Assembly: GCF_900019265.1 (NCBI RefSeq)
Contig: NZ_CYGX02000007.1
Span: 1-64,000, forward strand
Origin: Paraburkholderia ribeironis
GTDB lineage: Bacteria; Pseudomonadota; Gammaproteobacteria; Burkholderiales; Burkholderiaceae
Direction of reading: 5' to 3'
DNA length: 64,000 bases
The notes under the pieces were generated by a model, which had not been told where the DNA came from, did not search any database, and saw only the letters and a list, made by a program, of their open reading frames with translations. Of the stretch, positions 1 through 8,224 are shown piece by piece. The translations under genes and the position numbers were made by a program. The first letter of the stretch is position 1. Each line of letters opens with the position of its first letter.

Positions 1-15
1 TTCTCGCATCGCCTG

Positions 16-52
16 AAAAAACAAAACCCCACGCTCCGAAAAACGTGGGGTT
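16..52 (-). terminator. Rho-independent terminator of the MFS gene
   Basis: A 9-bp perfect stem (25-33 with 44-52) and a 10-nt loop is followed, on the minus strand, by a T-rich tail (complement of the A-rich 16-24). It lies downstream of the minus-strand MFS gene, so it probably ends that transcript. Confidence 0.7.
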
Positions 53-66
53 CGTCAGCAGTCTGA

Positions 67-93
67 GGCCGGTTCTCTGTGAACCGGCCTTTT
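67..93 (+). terminator. Rho-independent terminator of an upstream gene
   Basis: GGCCGGTTC and GAACCGGCC form a 9-bp perfect stem around TCTGT, followed by TTTT on the plus strand. No plus-strand gene precedes it here, so it probably ends a transcript that starts left of the window. The minus strand has no T-tract next to this hairpin. Confidence 0.75.
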
Positions 94-113
94 GCGTTTA
101 CCGCCGCACCGCC

Positions 114-1391
114 TCAGCGAAAGCCAAGCTTGCGACGCGCCGCCAGCAACGCCGCGAGACTCACCAGCGCGGCAAAAATCAGGTAGTAGCTGGGCGCGGC
201 CTTCGAACCCGTCACGCTGATCAGCCACGCGATGATGAACGGCCCGAAGCCGCCGAAGATCGTCACGGCGATGTTATACGCGAGCGACACGCCAGTCGTG
301 CGCGTCTGTACCGGAAAGATCTCCGAGAGCAAACCCGGCAGCGCGCCGAAGTAGCCCGTCATCAGAAAGCCGAACACGATCTGCAACGCGATCAGCGTGC
401 CGAAATCCGGATGCGCGACCAGATACACGAAGGCCGGATAGATCAGGATCAGCAGCAGCAGCGCCGATATCAGCATGATGGTGGTGCGTCCGTGCCGGTC
501 CGACAGATGCCCGATCACCGGCGAGCACACCATCTGGATCACGCCGGTCAGCGCAATCGCCGCGAACGCGACCGACGGCGCGAGGCCCAACTGCTTCACG
601 CCATAGGTCGGCATGAACAGCACCAGGTACGTCGACACGGTGCCGAGCACCACTACGCCGATGGCGATCAGCAGGCGCAGCTTCTGGCTCGCGAAGGTAT
701 CGCGCAACGGCGTCGTGGTGGTTTGCGCCGCGAGGAATTCGGGTGTCTCGTCGAGCTTCGTGCGAATGTACCAGGCGACCGGCCCGATCAGGAGTCCGAA
801 GAAGAACGGCACGCGCCAGCCCCACGACGCCATCTGTTGCGGCGCGAGTTCGCCGGTGAGGAGCACGCCGAAGCCGGCGGCCAGCAGCGTGGTGAGGCCC
901 TGGCTCGCGATCTGCCAGCTCGCGAAAAAACCGCGCCGCCCTGGCACGTGTTCCGCGAGAAAAGCCGTCGCGCTGCCGAACTCGCCGCCCGCCGAAAAGC
1001 CCTGCATCAGACGGGCGATCACGAGAATCAGCGGCGCGGCGAGGCCGATGCTCTGATAGGTCGGCGAGATCGCGATGATCAGCGTGCCGCTCATCATCAG
1101 CAGGATCGACAGCGTGAGCGCGGCCTTGCGCCCGGCGCGATCCGCGTAGGCGCCGATCACGATCGCGCCGAGCGGACGCATGAAGAACGACACGCCGAAG
1201 GTGCCGAGCGTGAGCAGCAGCGAGACCGTGTCGTTACCCGCCGGAAAAAACAGCTTGGCGATGGTCACCGCGAAAAAGCCATACACGACCAGATCGAACC
1301 ATTCCAGCGCATTGCCGATCGAGGCGGCGATCACCGCGCGCCACGAACTCTGCCGGCTCCCCGCGATGCTTGCTGCTGTGGTTGCATTCAT
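114..1391 (-). CDS. MFS metabolite:H+ symporter (MHS family)
   Basis: A 425-residue inner-membrane secondary transporter, probably importing an organic acid with protons. The N-terminus has the metabolite:H+ symporter signature GNALEWFDLVVYGFF, followed by the loop motif DRAGRKAALT and about twelve hydrophobic segments. The length is normal for the family (KgtP, ShiA and ProP relatives). The ATG at 1391 was chosen because it follows a GGAG Shine-Dalgarno in CTGGAGATCTGC and begins MNATTAAS. The open frame extends 51 codons further upstream, but that stretch is Arg-rich and unlike an MFS N-terminus. The gene is monocistronic with a hairpin terminator just downstream. The substrate cannot be read from the sequence. 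Confidence 0.88.
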   Translation of the reverse strand: MNATTAASIAGSRQSSWRAVIAASIGNALEWFDLVVYGFFAVTIAKLFFPAGNDTVSLLLTLGTFGVSFFMRPLGAIVIGAYADRAGRKAALTLSILLMMSGTLIIAISPTYQSIGLAAPLILVIARLMQGFSAGGEFGSATAFLAEHVPGRRGFFASWQIASQGLTTLLAAGFGVLLTGELAPQQMASWGWRVPFFFGLLIGPVAWYIRTKLDETPEFLAAQTTTTPLRDTFASQKLRLLIAIGVVVLGTVSTYLVLFMPTYGVKQLGLAPSVAFAAIALTGVIQMVCSPVIGHLSDRHGRTTIMLISALLLLILIYPAFVYLVAHPDFGTLIALQIVFGFLMTGYFGALPGLLSEIFPVQTRTTGVSLAYNIAVTIFGGFGPFIIAWLISVTGSKAAPSYYLIFAALVSLAALLAARRKLGFR

Positions 1392-1587
1392 GCAGATCTC
1401 CAGTTCGCGCGCAATGTTATTGATAAGGGCTGGCTGCGCCCGAACTCGCCGGCCCGGACGCGCGCATCGCCGGTACGGTGCCAGCGCTCTATTTAACTGA
1501 AAAAATAATCCGACGCGAGCGGCAGATGGAAAGCGGCGCCGCATCGAGGGTTCGGCGTATCAGGCAGCCTGCGTACCGAGCGGCCAG

Positions 1588-1626
1588 AAAAAACCGCTGC
1601 GTCGCGAGGCGAACGAAGCGGTTTTT
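1588..1626 (-). terminator. Terminator of the cybB-yceI operon
   Basis: AAAACCGCT (1590-1598) pairs with AGCGGTTTT (1617-1625) around an 18-nt loop. There are T-runs on both strands, so it can work in both directions. It sits 60 bp after the stop of the minus-strand YceI gene and is the likely end of that operon. Confidence 0.65.
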
Positions 1627-1686
1627 GGGTTGCGTCGCAAGGGCGATGCGCGATTCGATGCCGGTATCCCGGCGCGCGTCGAGCGC

Positions 1687-2268
1687 TTATTGCTTGATGC
1701 CTTCGGACTGGATATGCAGCTTCGTCACCATGCTGAAGCCGTACTTGGCGCCGAAATCCATGCCGAAATCGGCGCGGTTGAACTGCGCGCCCGCTTCGAC
1801 ACCGCACACTTCGCGCTTGAGCACCGGGTGCTGCATGCACTTGAACGACTCGACCTTCAGATTCAGCGGCTTGGTGACGCCGCGAATCGTCAGGTTGCCG
1901 ACCACTTCGACCGGCTTGTCGCCGTCGAACTTCATATCGGTGCCTTTATAGCTCACCGCGGGAAACTTCGCGACGTCGAAGAACTCATCCGATCTCAGAT
2001 GATCGTCGAGCTTGGGGTTGCCGGTCTGGATCGAAGCCGGATCGACGGTCACGTCCACCGTGCCGGTCTTCGCCGCGCGATCGAGCGTCACCGTGCCCGA
2101 GCTCTTCGTGAACTTGCCGCGCCACACCGACAGACCACCGAAGTGATCCGCCTCGAAGCTCGGGAAAGTGTGGGCCGGGTCGAGCTGATAGGTGTCGGCG
2201 GCGGCCAGCGCGCCGAGCGAGAAAGCAGAAGCCAGTGCACCGACGGCGATCAACATGGATGTTTTCAA
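1687..2268 (-). CDS. YceI-family periplasmic lipid-binding protein
   Basis: A 193-residue secreted protein of the YceI (lipocalin-like isoprenoid-binding) family. It has a signal peptide ending near GALAAA, then the typical [18 protein letters not shown] opening and a beta-barrel with [18 protein letters not shown] start at 2268 (reading [14 protein letters not shown]) is preferred because GGAG lies 7 nt upstream; the ATG at 2256 is the alternative. The open frame continues upstream through a 9-bp tandem array read as Cys-Asp-Val repeats, which is not plausible coding sequence. It is the last gene of a cytochrome b561 / YceI / YceI set. The ligand is unknown; family members bind polyprenoids such as ubiquinone-8. 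Confidence 0.85.
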   Translation of the reverse strand: MKTSMLIAVGALASAFSLGALAAADTYQLDPAHTFPSFEADHFGGLSVWRGKFTKSSGTVTLDRAAKTGTVDVTVDPASIQTGNPKLDDHLRSDEFFDVAKFPAVSYKGTDMKFDGDKPVEVVGNLTIRGVTKPLNLKVESFKCMQHPVLKREVCGVEAGAQFNRADFGMDFGAKYGFSMVTKLHIQSEGIKQ

Positions 2269-2322
2269 TTCATGCTCCAGGTTCAGGTGAATAGGAAGAA
2301 GCCGCGCTTGACCCCCGCGGCA

Positions 2323-2380
2323 AACGTCACACACGTCACAAACATCACACACGTCACACACGTCACACACGTCACGAACA
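2323..2380. repeat. 9-bp tandem array (acgtcacac)
   Basis: About six imperfect copies of a 9-bp unit, acgtcacac with acatcacac variants, lie between the two yceI genes. Because 9 is a multiple of 3, every frame stays open and the minus strand gives an artefactual CDV-repeat peptide fused to the downstream YceI frame. Confidence 0.85.
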
Positions 2381-2396
2381 TCGGCCGCGTTCCGCG

Positions 2397-2963
2397 TTAC
2401 TGATGAGCGGCGGCAACGATATGAAACTTGATCACCACTTCATCGGCGACCAACGACGTATCTTTCCACTCGCCAGTGCCGATGTCGAATTGCGAGCGCT
2501 TGACCGGCAATGAGCCGTCGAAGGTTTGCGTCGCGCCCTGCTGGCTCACCGTAACCGGCACCACCACCGTTTGCGATTTACCCTTGATGGTCAGCTTGCC
2601 GGTCGCCTTGAACTGATTGGCGCCTGCCGGCGCGATCGCGCCCGATACGAAGGTGGCGCTCGGATAGGTCTTCGCGTCGAACCACTCCTTGCCGCGCACC
2701 TGGTCGTTGTAGCTTTCGTCGCCGAGATCGTAGCTGGCCATGTCGATGCTGATCTGCGCGCTGCCGTCAGCCGGTTTGGCCGGATCGAACTTGACCTGCG
2801 CGGTGAATTTGCCGAACTTGCCTTCCACCGGCACGTTCATCTGCTTCGAGGTGGCCGTCACGGAACTCTTCGCCACGTCGACCTGCGCAAGCGCGCTGCC
2901 GGCCGCGCTCAACGAGGTCGCCGCGAACGCGGCGAGCATGTAGCGATAAAACGAAACCTTCAT
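2397..2963 (-). CDS. YceI-family periplasmic protein
   Basis: A 188-residue YceI-like protein. A Sec signal peptide ([20 protein letters not shown], cleavage near ALAQ) is followed by the barrel with [31 protein letters not shown] and a C-terminal [11 protein letters not shown] strand. It is more diverged from the classical YceI start than its downstream neighbour, so the pair is not a recent duplication. It lies 8 bp after the cytochrome b561 gene and is presumably co-transcribed with it. The role is inferred from family and context: periplasmic carriage of a hydrophobic redox molecule, possibly quinone, near a membrane cytochrome. Confidence 0.88.
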   Translation of the reverse strand: MKVSFYRYMLAAFAATSLSAAGSALAQVDVAKSSVTATSKQMNVPVEGKFGKFTAQVKFDPAKPADGSAQISIDMASYDLGDESYNDQVRGKEWFDAKTYPSATFVSGAIAPAGANQFKATGKLTIKGKSQTVVVPVTVSQQGATQTFDGSLPVKRSQFDIGTGEWKDTSLVADEVVIKFHIVAAAHQ

Positions 2964-2971
2964 GGGTGTCC

Positions 2972-3535
2972 TTATTTGAGGAAGGGGATCATGCGCGACA
3001 GCAGGCCGTCACGATCCAGCCATTGATGCTTGACCGCGCCCGCGACGTGCAGCGCGACCAGTACGAGCAATGTGTAATTCAGCACGATGTGGACGCTCTT
3101 CAACAATTCCTTCAGGTGCGGGTCGGGTGCGATCAGACGCGGCAGCGGGATCAACCCGAGATACACCACCGGCACGTTGGCCGCCGAACTGTACAGATAG
3201 CCGGACAGCGGAATCGCGATCATCAGCACATACAGCAACACGTGCACGAGATGGGCGACGCCGCGCTGCCAGGCCGGCATGCGGCGCGGCATCGGCGGAA
3301 CAGTGTGAGTCGCGCGCCACACGATACGCACGACCGCGAGCGCGAAGACCGTCACGCCGATCCATTTATGCCACGAGAAGTAACGCAGTTTGGTCGGCGT
3401 GAAGCCCGGGATATCGGTCATCACCCAGCCGAGCGCGAAGCCGCACACGATCAGCAACGCGATCAGCCAGTGAAAGGCGATGGCCGTGCCTGAGTACGAC
3501 TCCCGGCCACCGAAAGAAGGATTGAGTGCCATCAC
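2972..3535 (-). CDS. Cytochrome b561
   Basis: A 187-residue four-helix membrane di-heme cytochrome b561 (prokaryotic CybB type), which moves electrons between quinol and an unknown partner. Candidate heme-ligating His residues lie in AIAFHWLIALL (helix 1), near HKWIGVTVFALAVVRIVWR (helix 2) and in VHIVLNYTLLVLVALHVAGA (helix 4). The start could be the first or second Met (MMALNPSF). It heads the operon with the two YceI genes, an arrangement known in many proteobacteria. Confidence 0.9.
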   Translation of the reverse strand: MMALNPSFGGRESYSGTAIAFHWLIALLIVCGFALGWVMTDIPGFTPTKLRYFSWHKWIGVTVFALAVVRIVWRATHTVPPMPRRMPAWQRGVAHLVHVLLYVLMIAIPLSGYLYSSAANVPVVYLGLIPLPRLIAPDPHLKELLKSVHIVLNYTLLVLVALHVAGAVKHQWLDRDGLLSRMIPFLK

Positions 3536-3948
3536 AGATCAACGCCAGCTAAGAGAAGTTAACGGCGCAGCGTCCGACGCTATTCCCGCCATCGATGCGA
3601 AAGGCATTGATACGTAGGGCGAGAGCTGGTTCGCTGCGGTACACGTCACGGCCGCCATGCTACCCCATGCGCAAAAAGCTGACATATCGGGTTTCAACAG
3701 ATCGGGGCCCAATTTTGCGCCAATGCGGACCGCCGTTGAACAATCAGCGACCGAGACTGTCAGAGCAATGCAAAACCGTGTAAGGCTTCCGAATGCGAAC
3801 CGCGGCCAGGCGGTGGTTCGCGCCCCCCATGCGATGGTCAGCGCGGCCCCAATGCCGCGTTTGGTACTATTGCTCCTCTCGCCCAGCCAGACCTGCGATG
3901 ACAACTGGCGTTGCACGCTGCCCTTCACGTCGTTAGCCCTTCTGCCGT
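3536..3948. other. 413-bp divergent intergenic region
   Basis: This gap separates the cytochrome b561 operon (minus) from the pqi operon (plus) and should hold both promoters. Open frames on both strands here show no recognisable family or plausible ribosome-binding site. No repeat or strong hairpin stands out. Confidence 0.6.
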
Positions 3949-4683
3949 ATGGACCATGACAACCTGATCGCGTGCCACGAATGCGACGCGCTATTCCGCA
4001 AGCCACGGCTTGTCGGGCGCACCGCCGCGCGCTGTCCGCGCTGTGGCGCGACGCTCTATCGCGGCGTCTCGCGGCAGCTGGACAGCATCTGCGCGATGAC
4101 GCTGGCCGCGCTGATCACCTTTCTGATTGCCCAGGCCTTTCCGATCGTCGAGCTCGAGACCAACGGCATCACCTCGCAGACCACGCTGTTCGGCGCGCTC
4201 GTTGCGTTGTGGGGCGAAGACATGCAGATCGTCGCGGTGATGGTGTTCTGCTCGACCATTCTCTTTCCGTTGACCGAACTGGTCGCGTTGCTCTATGTGC
4301 TGTTGCCGCTGCGCTCCGGCTACATGCCGGCCGCGTTCAACCGCGTGCTGCGCGCGATCCAGTTCGTACGCCCGTGGGGCATGATCGAAGTGTTCATGCT
4401 CGGCGTGCTGGTCACGCTCGTGAAGATGGTCAGTCTTGCGCGCGTGATCCCCGAAGCCGCGCTGTTCGCGTTCGGTGTGCTGACGCTGATGTTCGCGGTG
4501 GTCGTCACGTTCGATCCGCAGGTGCTGTGGGATCTCGCCGACGAACTCGGCGAACGCGATCAGCGGCCGCTGCCGCGCACCTCGGCGGATAGCGCGGCGG
4601 CCGCCATCGGCTCGCAGGCCGGACCGCCCGCGCCGCCAGGCGATGTGCCCCCGGACACGCCGCCGACGTCGCACCGGGGATGA
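3949..4683 (+). CDS. pqiA: PqiA-like membrane protein, first half-protein
   Basis: A 244-residue inner-membrane protein of the paraquat-inducible protein A family, part of the Pqi/Let intermembrane lipid-transport machinery. The N-terminus carries a zinc ribbon (CHECDALF ... CPRCGATL). Four hydrophobic segments follow, including MTLAALITFLIAQAFPIVEL and LGVLVTLVKMVSLARVIP. The C-terminus is a Pro/Ala-rich tail. It is half the size of E. coli PqiA, which contains two such ribbon plus membrane modules. The second half is encoded by the next gene, 7 bp downstream. It belongs to the operon with pqiB and pqiC. Confidence 0.9.
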   Translation: MDHDNLIACHECDALFRKPRLVGRTAARCPRCGATLYRGVSRQLDSICAMTLAALITFLIAQAFPIVELETNGITSQTTLFGALVALWGEDMQIVAVMVFCSTILFPLTELVALLYVLLPLRSGYMPAAFNRVLRAIQFVRPWGMIEVFMLGVLVTLVKMVSLARVIPEAALFAFGVLTLMFAVVVTFDPQVLWDLADELGERDQRPLPRTSADSAAAAIGSQAGPPAPPGDVPPDTPPTSHRG

Positions 4684-4690
4684 CCGCACG

Positions 4691-5341
4691 ATGAAATACG
4701 TCACCGCGAAACGCGCGGGTCTCGTGTCGTGTCACGCGTGCGGACGCGTCGAGCCGCGCATCCGCTCGGTCACGCCGCAGCACTGCGGACGCTGCGGCGC
4801 GCGTCTGCACTCGCGCCACCCCGATAGCCTGATGCGCACCTGGGCGCTGCTGATCGCGGCGGCGCTGCTGTATATTCCCGCGAATCTGCTGCCCGTGATG
4901 CACACGTCGTCGCTGCTCGGTTCCGAAGACGACACCATCATGAGCGGCGTCGTCTACTTCTGGACCTCGGGCGACTGGCCGCTCGCGATGATCGTGTTCG
5001 TCGCCAGCATCATGGTGCCGATGCTCAAGCTGAGCGTGCTCGCGCTGCTCGCCGTCACGGCCCAGCGCCGCTCGCGCTGGCGGCCGGATCAGCGCACCAC
5101 GCTGTACCGGATGGTCGAACGGATCGGGCGCTGGTCGATGCTCGATGTGTTCGTCATCACGCTCACCGTCGCGCTGGTGCGCTTCAAATCGCTCGCCGTG
5201 ATCACGGCCGGGCCGGGCGCGATCGCGTTCGGCTCGGTGGTGATCCTCACCATGATGGCATCCATGCAATTCGATCCACGGCTCATCTGGGACCACGTGG
5301 AAAGCCGTAGCCAAAAACCTCAGGATCTTGACCATGACTAG
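4691..5341 (+). CDS. pqiA: PqiA-like membrane protein, second half-protein
   Basis: A 216-residue second PqiA module. It has a zinc ribbon CHACGRVE ... HCGRCGARL, then four transmembrane segments with the conserved LLYIPANLLPVMHTSSL and VDVFVITLTVALVRF-like regions (here MLDVFVITLTVALVRF). The ATG at 4691 was chosen because it begins MKYVTAKRAGLVSC right before the ribbon; the longer frame adds only an Arg-rich leader. It overlaps the start of pqiB by 8 bp, so translation is probably coupled. Together with the preceding gene it corresponds to one full-length E. coli-type PqiA. Confidence 0.9.
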   Translation: MKYVTAKRAGLVSCHACGRVEPRIRSVTPQHCGRCGARLHSRHPDSLMRTWALLIAAALLYIPANLLPVMHTSSLLGSEDDTIMSGVVYFWTSGDWPLAMIVFVASIMVPMLKLSVLALLAVTAQRRSRWRPDQRTTLYRMVERIGRWSMLDVFVITLTVALVRFKSLAVITAGPGAIAFGSVVILTMMASMQFDPRLIWDHVESRSQKPQDLDHD

Positions 5342-6995
5342 CCCGCAAGGACCGACGCCCGCCTCCAACGATGCGCCGCGCAACGATTCGAACGGACCCA
5401 GCCTGCCGCCCCAACTCCCCGATCCCGACATCGAGCCGCGCAGCCGCTGGCTGCCGTCGCTCGTCTGGGTGATTCCGCTGATCGCCGCGCTGATCGGCGT
5501 CTTCCTCGTGATCAAGTCGGTGACCGAGAAAGGCCCAACCATCACGATCAGCTTCATCAGCGCCGAAGGCCTCGAGCCAGGCAAGACCAAGGTCAAGTAC
5601 AAGGACGTCGACGTCGGCGCGGTGAAGACCATCACGCTGTCACAAGATCTGTCGCATGTGCTGGTGCAGGTGCAGTTGACCAAGGAAGGCCAGAAGTTCG
5701 CCGTCAAGGATTCACGCTTCTGGGTGGTGCGGCCACGGGTCGGCGCGAGCGGCGTATCGGGTCTCACCACGCTGCTCTCGGGCGCGTACATCGGCGCGGA
5801 CGCCGGTCGCTCCACGGAGAGCGAGGACACTTTCGTCGGCCTCGAAACGCCGCCGCCGATCACCGGCGATCAGAAGGGCCATCAGTTCATCCTGCACGGC
5901 GACTCGCTCGGCTCGATCGACATCGGCTCGCCGATCTTCTACCGGCGCGTGCAGGTGGGTCAGGTGGTCCGCTTCTCGCTCGACAAGGACGGCACCGGCG
6001 TGACCATGCAGGTGTTCGTGTCCGCGCCGTTCGATCAGTACGTCGGCACCAACTCGCGCTGGTGGCATGCGAGCGGCGTCGACTTGCGGCTCGATTCGAG
6101 CGGCTTCAAGCTGAACACGCAATCGCTCGCGACGGTGATCGTCGGCGGCCTGTCGTTCCAGTCGCCACCGGGTCAGGGCGTGGGCACGCAGGCGCCGAAC
6201 AACATGGTGTTTCGCCTCGGCTCCGATGAAGTGGACGCGATGCGCGAACCGGACGGCGTGCCGCTGCGCGTGGTGATGAACTTCAATCAGTCGCTGCGCG
6301 GGCTGTCGATCGGCGCGCCGGTCGATTTCCGCGGCATCGTGCTGGGCCAGGTGACCAACATCGGCGTCGACTACGACCCGAAGACGCGCAGCTTCACGAT
6401 GCCGGTGACGATGAACGTGTACCCGGACCGCCTCGGCAAGCGCTTCCGCGAGACCGCGCCACAGCCAGGCAGTCTCGCGGGTCAGAGCATGCTGCAACAA
6501 CTCGTGAAGCATGGACTGCGCGGCCAGTTGCGCACCGGCAATCTGATCACGAGCCAGTTGTACGTGGCGCTGGATATCTTCCCGAAAGCGCCGCCGGCCA
6601 CCGTCGACGTCATGAGCGATCCGCTCGAACTGCCGACGATCCCGAACTCGCTCGACGAGTTGCAGATTCAGGTCGCCGACATCGCGAAGAAGCTCGACAA
6701 GGTGCCGTTCGACCAGATCGGCAACAACCTGAGCAGCGCGCTGAAGAACGCCGATCAACTCTTCACGCGGCTCGACAAGGAAGTCGTGCCGCAGGCCCGC
6801 GATACGCTCGCGGCGGCGAAGCAGACCTTCGGCTCGGCCGAGGCGACGTTGCAGCAGGACTCGCCGATGCAGTCCGATGTTCATCAGGCGTTGCAGGAAC
6901 TGACGCGCACGCTGCAGTCGTTGAATGCGCTGTCGGATTATCTGGAGCGTCACCCCGAATCGCTGTTGCGCGGTAAATCAGGAGATAAACCATGA
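5334..6995 (+). CDS. pqiB: PqiB-like MCE-domain intermembrane transport protein
   Basis: A 553-residue protein with one N-terminal membrane anchor (LPSLVWVIPLIAALIGVFLV, about residues 38-57). Three MCE/MlaD domains follow, starting near GPTITISFISAEGLEPG, near HQFILHGDSLGSIDIGSPIF and near PLRVVMNFNQSLRGLSIGAP. The C-terminus is helical (LDELQIQVADIAKKL, TRTLQSLNALSDYLERH). The E. coli homologue forms a hexameric ring stack with a long alpha-helical needle that bridges the envelope for lipid transport. The ATG at 5334 is preferred over an in-frame TTG at 5328 because AGGA is spaced 8 nt from it. Confidence 0.93.
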   Translation: MTSPQGPTPASNDAPRNDSNGPSLPPQLPDPDIEPRSRWLPSLVWVIPLIAALIGVFLVIKSVTEKGPTITISFISAEGLEPGKTKVKYKDVDVGAVKTITLSQDLSHVLVQVQLTKEGQKFAVKDSRFWVVRPRVGASGVSGLTTLLSGAYIGADAGRSTESEDTFVGLETPPPITGDQKGHQFILHGDSLGSIDIGSPIFYRRVQVGQVVRFSLDKDGTGVTMQVFVSAPFDQYVGTNSRWWHASGVDLRLDSSGFKLNTQSLATVIVGGLSFQSPPGQGVGTQAPNNMVFRLGSDEVDAMREPDGVPLRVVMNFNQSLRGLSIGAPVDFRGIVLGQVTNIGVDYDPKTRSFTMPVTMNVYPDRLGKRFRETAPQPGSLAGQSMLQQLVKHGLRGQLRTGNLITSQLYVALDIFPKAPPATVDVMSDPLELPTIPNSLDELQIQVADIAKKLDKVPFDQIGNNLSSALKNADQLFTRLDKEVVPQARDTLAAAKQTFGSAEATLQQDSPMQSDVHQALQELTRTLQSLNALSDYLERHPESLLRGKSGDKP

Positions 6996-7726
6996 TGTTT
7001 GCCCGGCTCCCCCGCTCGCCGCGCGGGCTTGTGCGTGGCGCCCTATCCGCCGGCGCGCTGGCCGCGGCGGTGGCCATGGCGGCGTGCTCATCGCCGCCGA
7101 GCCGCTTTTACACGCTGGGCGCCGATGGCGCGGCCGGCGCCGCGGCGCCGCTCAGCACGAGTACGTCGGCGGCCCCCGCGTGGCTGATCGAGGTCGCGCC
7201 AATCGACGTGCCGCCGCAGGTGGCGAAGAATCAGCTGGTCGTGCAGACCGGGCCGACCCAGGTGCAGGTGCTCGAACAGGAACGTTGGGCGTCGCTGCCC
7301 GGTGACGAGATCCGCCGCGCGTTGTCGACGCATCTGACTCAGCAGCTCGGCACCATCGACGTTTATGGCACCGCGCATGCGGATACGACACCGGTCTATC
7401 GCGTCAGCATGAACGTGCAGCGATTCGAATCGTGGCCGGGCTCGCATGCGTTGATCGACGCGGTGTGGAGCGTGCGGGCCGTGCGCAGCAACACTGTGAT
7501 GACGTGCCGCAGCGTGGTGAGCGAGCCGGTCAGCGGCGGTTATGACGCGCTGGTCGACGGGCACCGGCGCGCATTGGCGCAGATCTCCGCACAGATCGGC
7601 TCCGCCGTGCAGGGCATGGCTGCCGCGGTTGCGCGCGGGACCACCAGCGGCTCTTCCGGCAAGGCATTCGCGGTGGTCGCGCCGGCGTGTCCGTCTGCGG
7701 GCGCGACCCCAGGGACTGGCGCCTGA
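6992..7726 (+). CDS. pqiC: PqiC-like ABC-type transport auxiliary lipoprotein
   Basis: A 244-residue outer-membrane lipoprotein that ends the pqi operon. A hydrophobic signal ends in a lipobox-like AMAAC (Cys about 32), followed by SSPPSRFYTLGADG, the typical opening of the DUF330/ABC_trans_aux family. The start ATG overlaps the pqiB stop (ATGA) and follows GGAGATAAACC. In E. coli PqiC is an outer-membrane lipoprotein that contacts PqiB. The C-terminal Ala/Thr-rich tail is longer than usual. Confidence 0.88.
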   Translation: MMFARLPRSPRGLVRGALSAGALAAAVAMAACSSPPSRFYTLGADGAAGAAAPLSTSTSAAPAWLIEVAPIDVPPQVAKNQLVVQTGPTQVQVLEQERWASLPGDEIRRALSTHLTQQLGTIDVYGTAHADTTPVYRVSMNVQRFESWPGSHALIDAVWSVRAVRSNTVMTCRSVVSEPVSGGYDALVDGHRRALAQISAQIGSAVQGMAAAVARGTTSGSSGKAFAVVAPACPSAGATPGTGA

Positions 7727-7771
7727 ACGGCCTCGCGGGCGCCCACACTGCACGCATCCGCAGGCCAATCC

Positions 7772-7906
7772 ATGTTCGACTCGATCAAACGGCTCATCAG
7801 GAAGTGGCGCGTGTCGCGCGACGGCGGCCATCAGCTCGACGCGCTGCTGGCGATCGCCGACCGCAACGCGCCCTATCCTGAGCGCAGCGTCTGGCTGATC
7901 GAACTC
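7772..7906 (+). pseudogene. Site-specific recombinase (Gcr-like), N-terminal fragment
   Basis: An ATG opens a 58-codon frame (stop 7946-7948). Its first 45 residues (MFDSIKRLIRKWRVSRDGG ... ERSVWLIEL) resemble the start of the roughly 700-residue site-specific recombinase family that often follows pqi genes in Burkholderia. After 7906 the similarity stops and sequence belonging to a minus-strand transposase fragment begins. Two more pieces of the same protein appear past the FkbM gene at 9053-9235 and 9246-9341. This is a disrupted gene, not a small functional one. The family call rests on recalled similarity. Confidence 0.65.
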
Positions 7907-7907
7907 G

Positions 7908-8063
7908 GCCTTCGCCACCGAACATCAGCCACTGAGCGAAGTCGTTGAACTGCTCGCTCTTGTTGTACAGCACGAGATCCTTGATGTTGCGCATGCGCGG
8001 CATCAGATTGATGCCCACCACGTACAACAGACCGAAGACCGGACCGCTATGCGCCTGCGTATC
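7908..8063 (-). mobile_element. Decayed Tn3-family transposase fragment
   Basis: On the minus strand 52 codons read DTQAHSGPVFGLLYVVGINL, then MPRMRNIKDLVLYNKSEQF, then NDFAQWLMFGGEG. The first part matches the Tn3 TnpA region holding the second catalytic Asp (TDT...FGL..LLG....PR). The last part resembles the GGE/KGE region around the catalytic Glu. The two lie only about 50 residues apart, whereas full TnpA proteins separate them by about 130, so an internal deletion is likely. An in-frame TAA lies directly upstream and the downstream end abuts recombinase sequence. It is too short to be functional. Confidence 0.6.
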
Positions 8064-8224
8064 GCGTTACCCCATCGATAATAAAAGTTAGCGATAGAGC
8101 TGCGTGAGAATTCGTCGGCATGCTGATCGCCGGATCGAGTCACATGTGGTCCTGTCGAGTAGAATCGATACAACCGTTGCATCGTTGCCTTCCGGTATCT
8201 TCAACACATCAAGGTGGTAGCCGA

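Noticed and set aside
45-1496. Plus-strand 483-codon frame opposite the MFS transporter
   Set aside because: Highly charged, domain-free composition typical of high-GC antisense frames; the minus strand has a full transporter with a good ribosome-binding site.
3539-4006. 155-codon minus-strand frame in the cybB-pqiA gap
   Set aside because: No family resemblance, no ribosome-binding site, and it overlaps the pqiA start.
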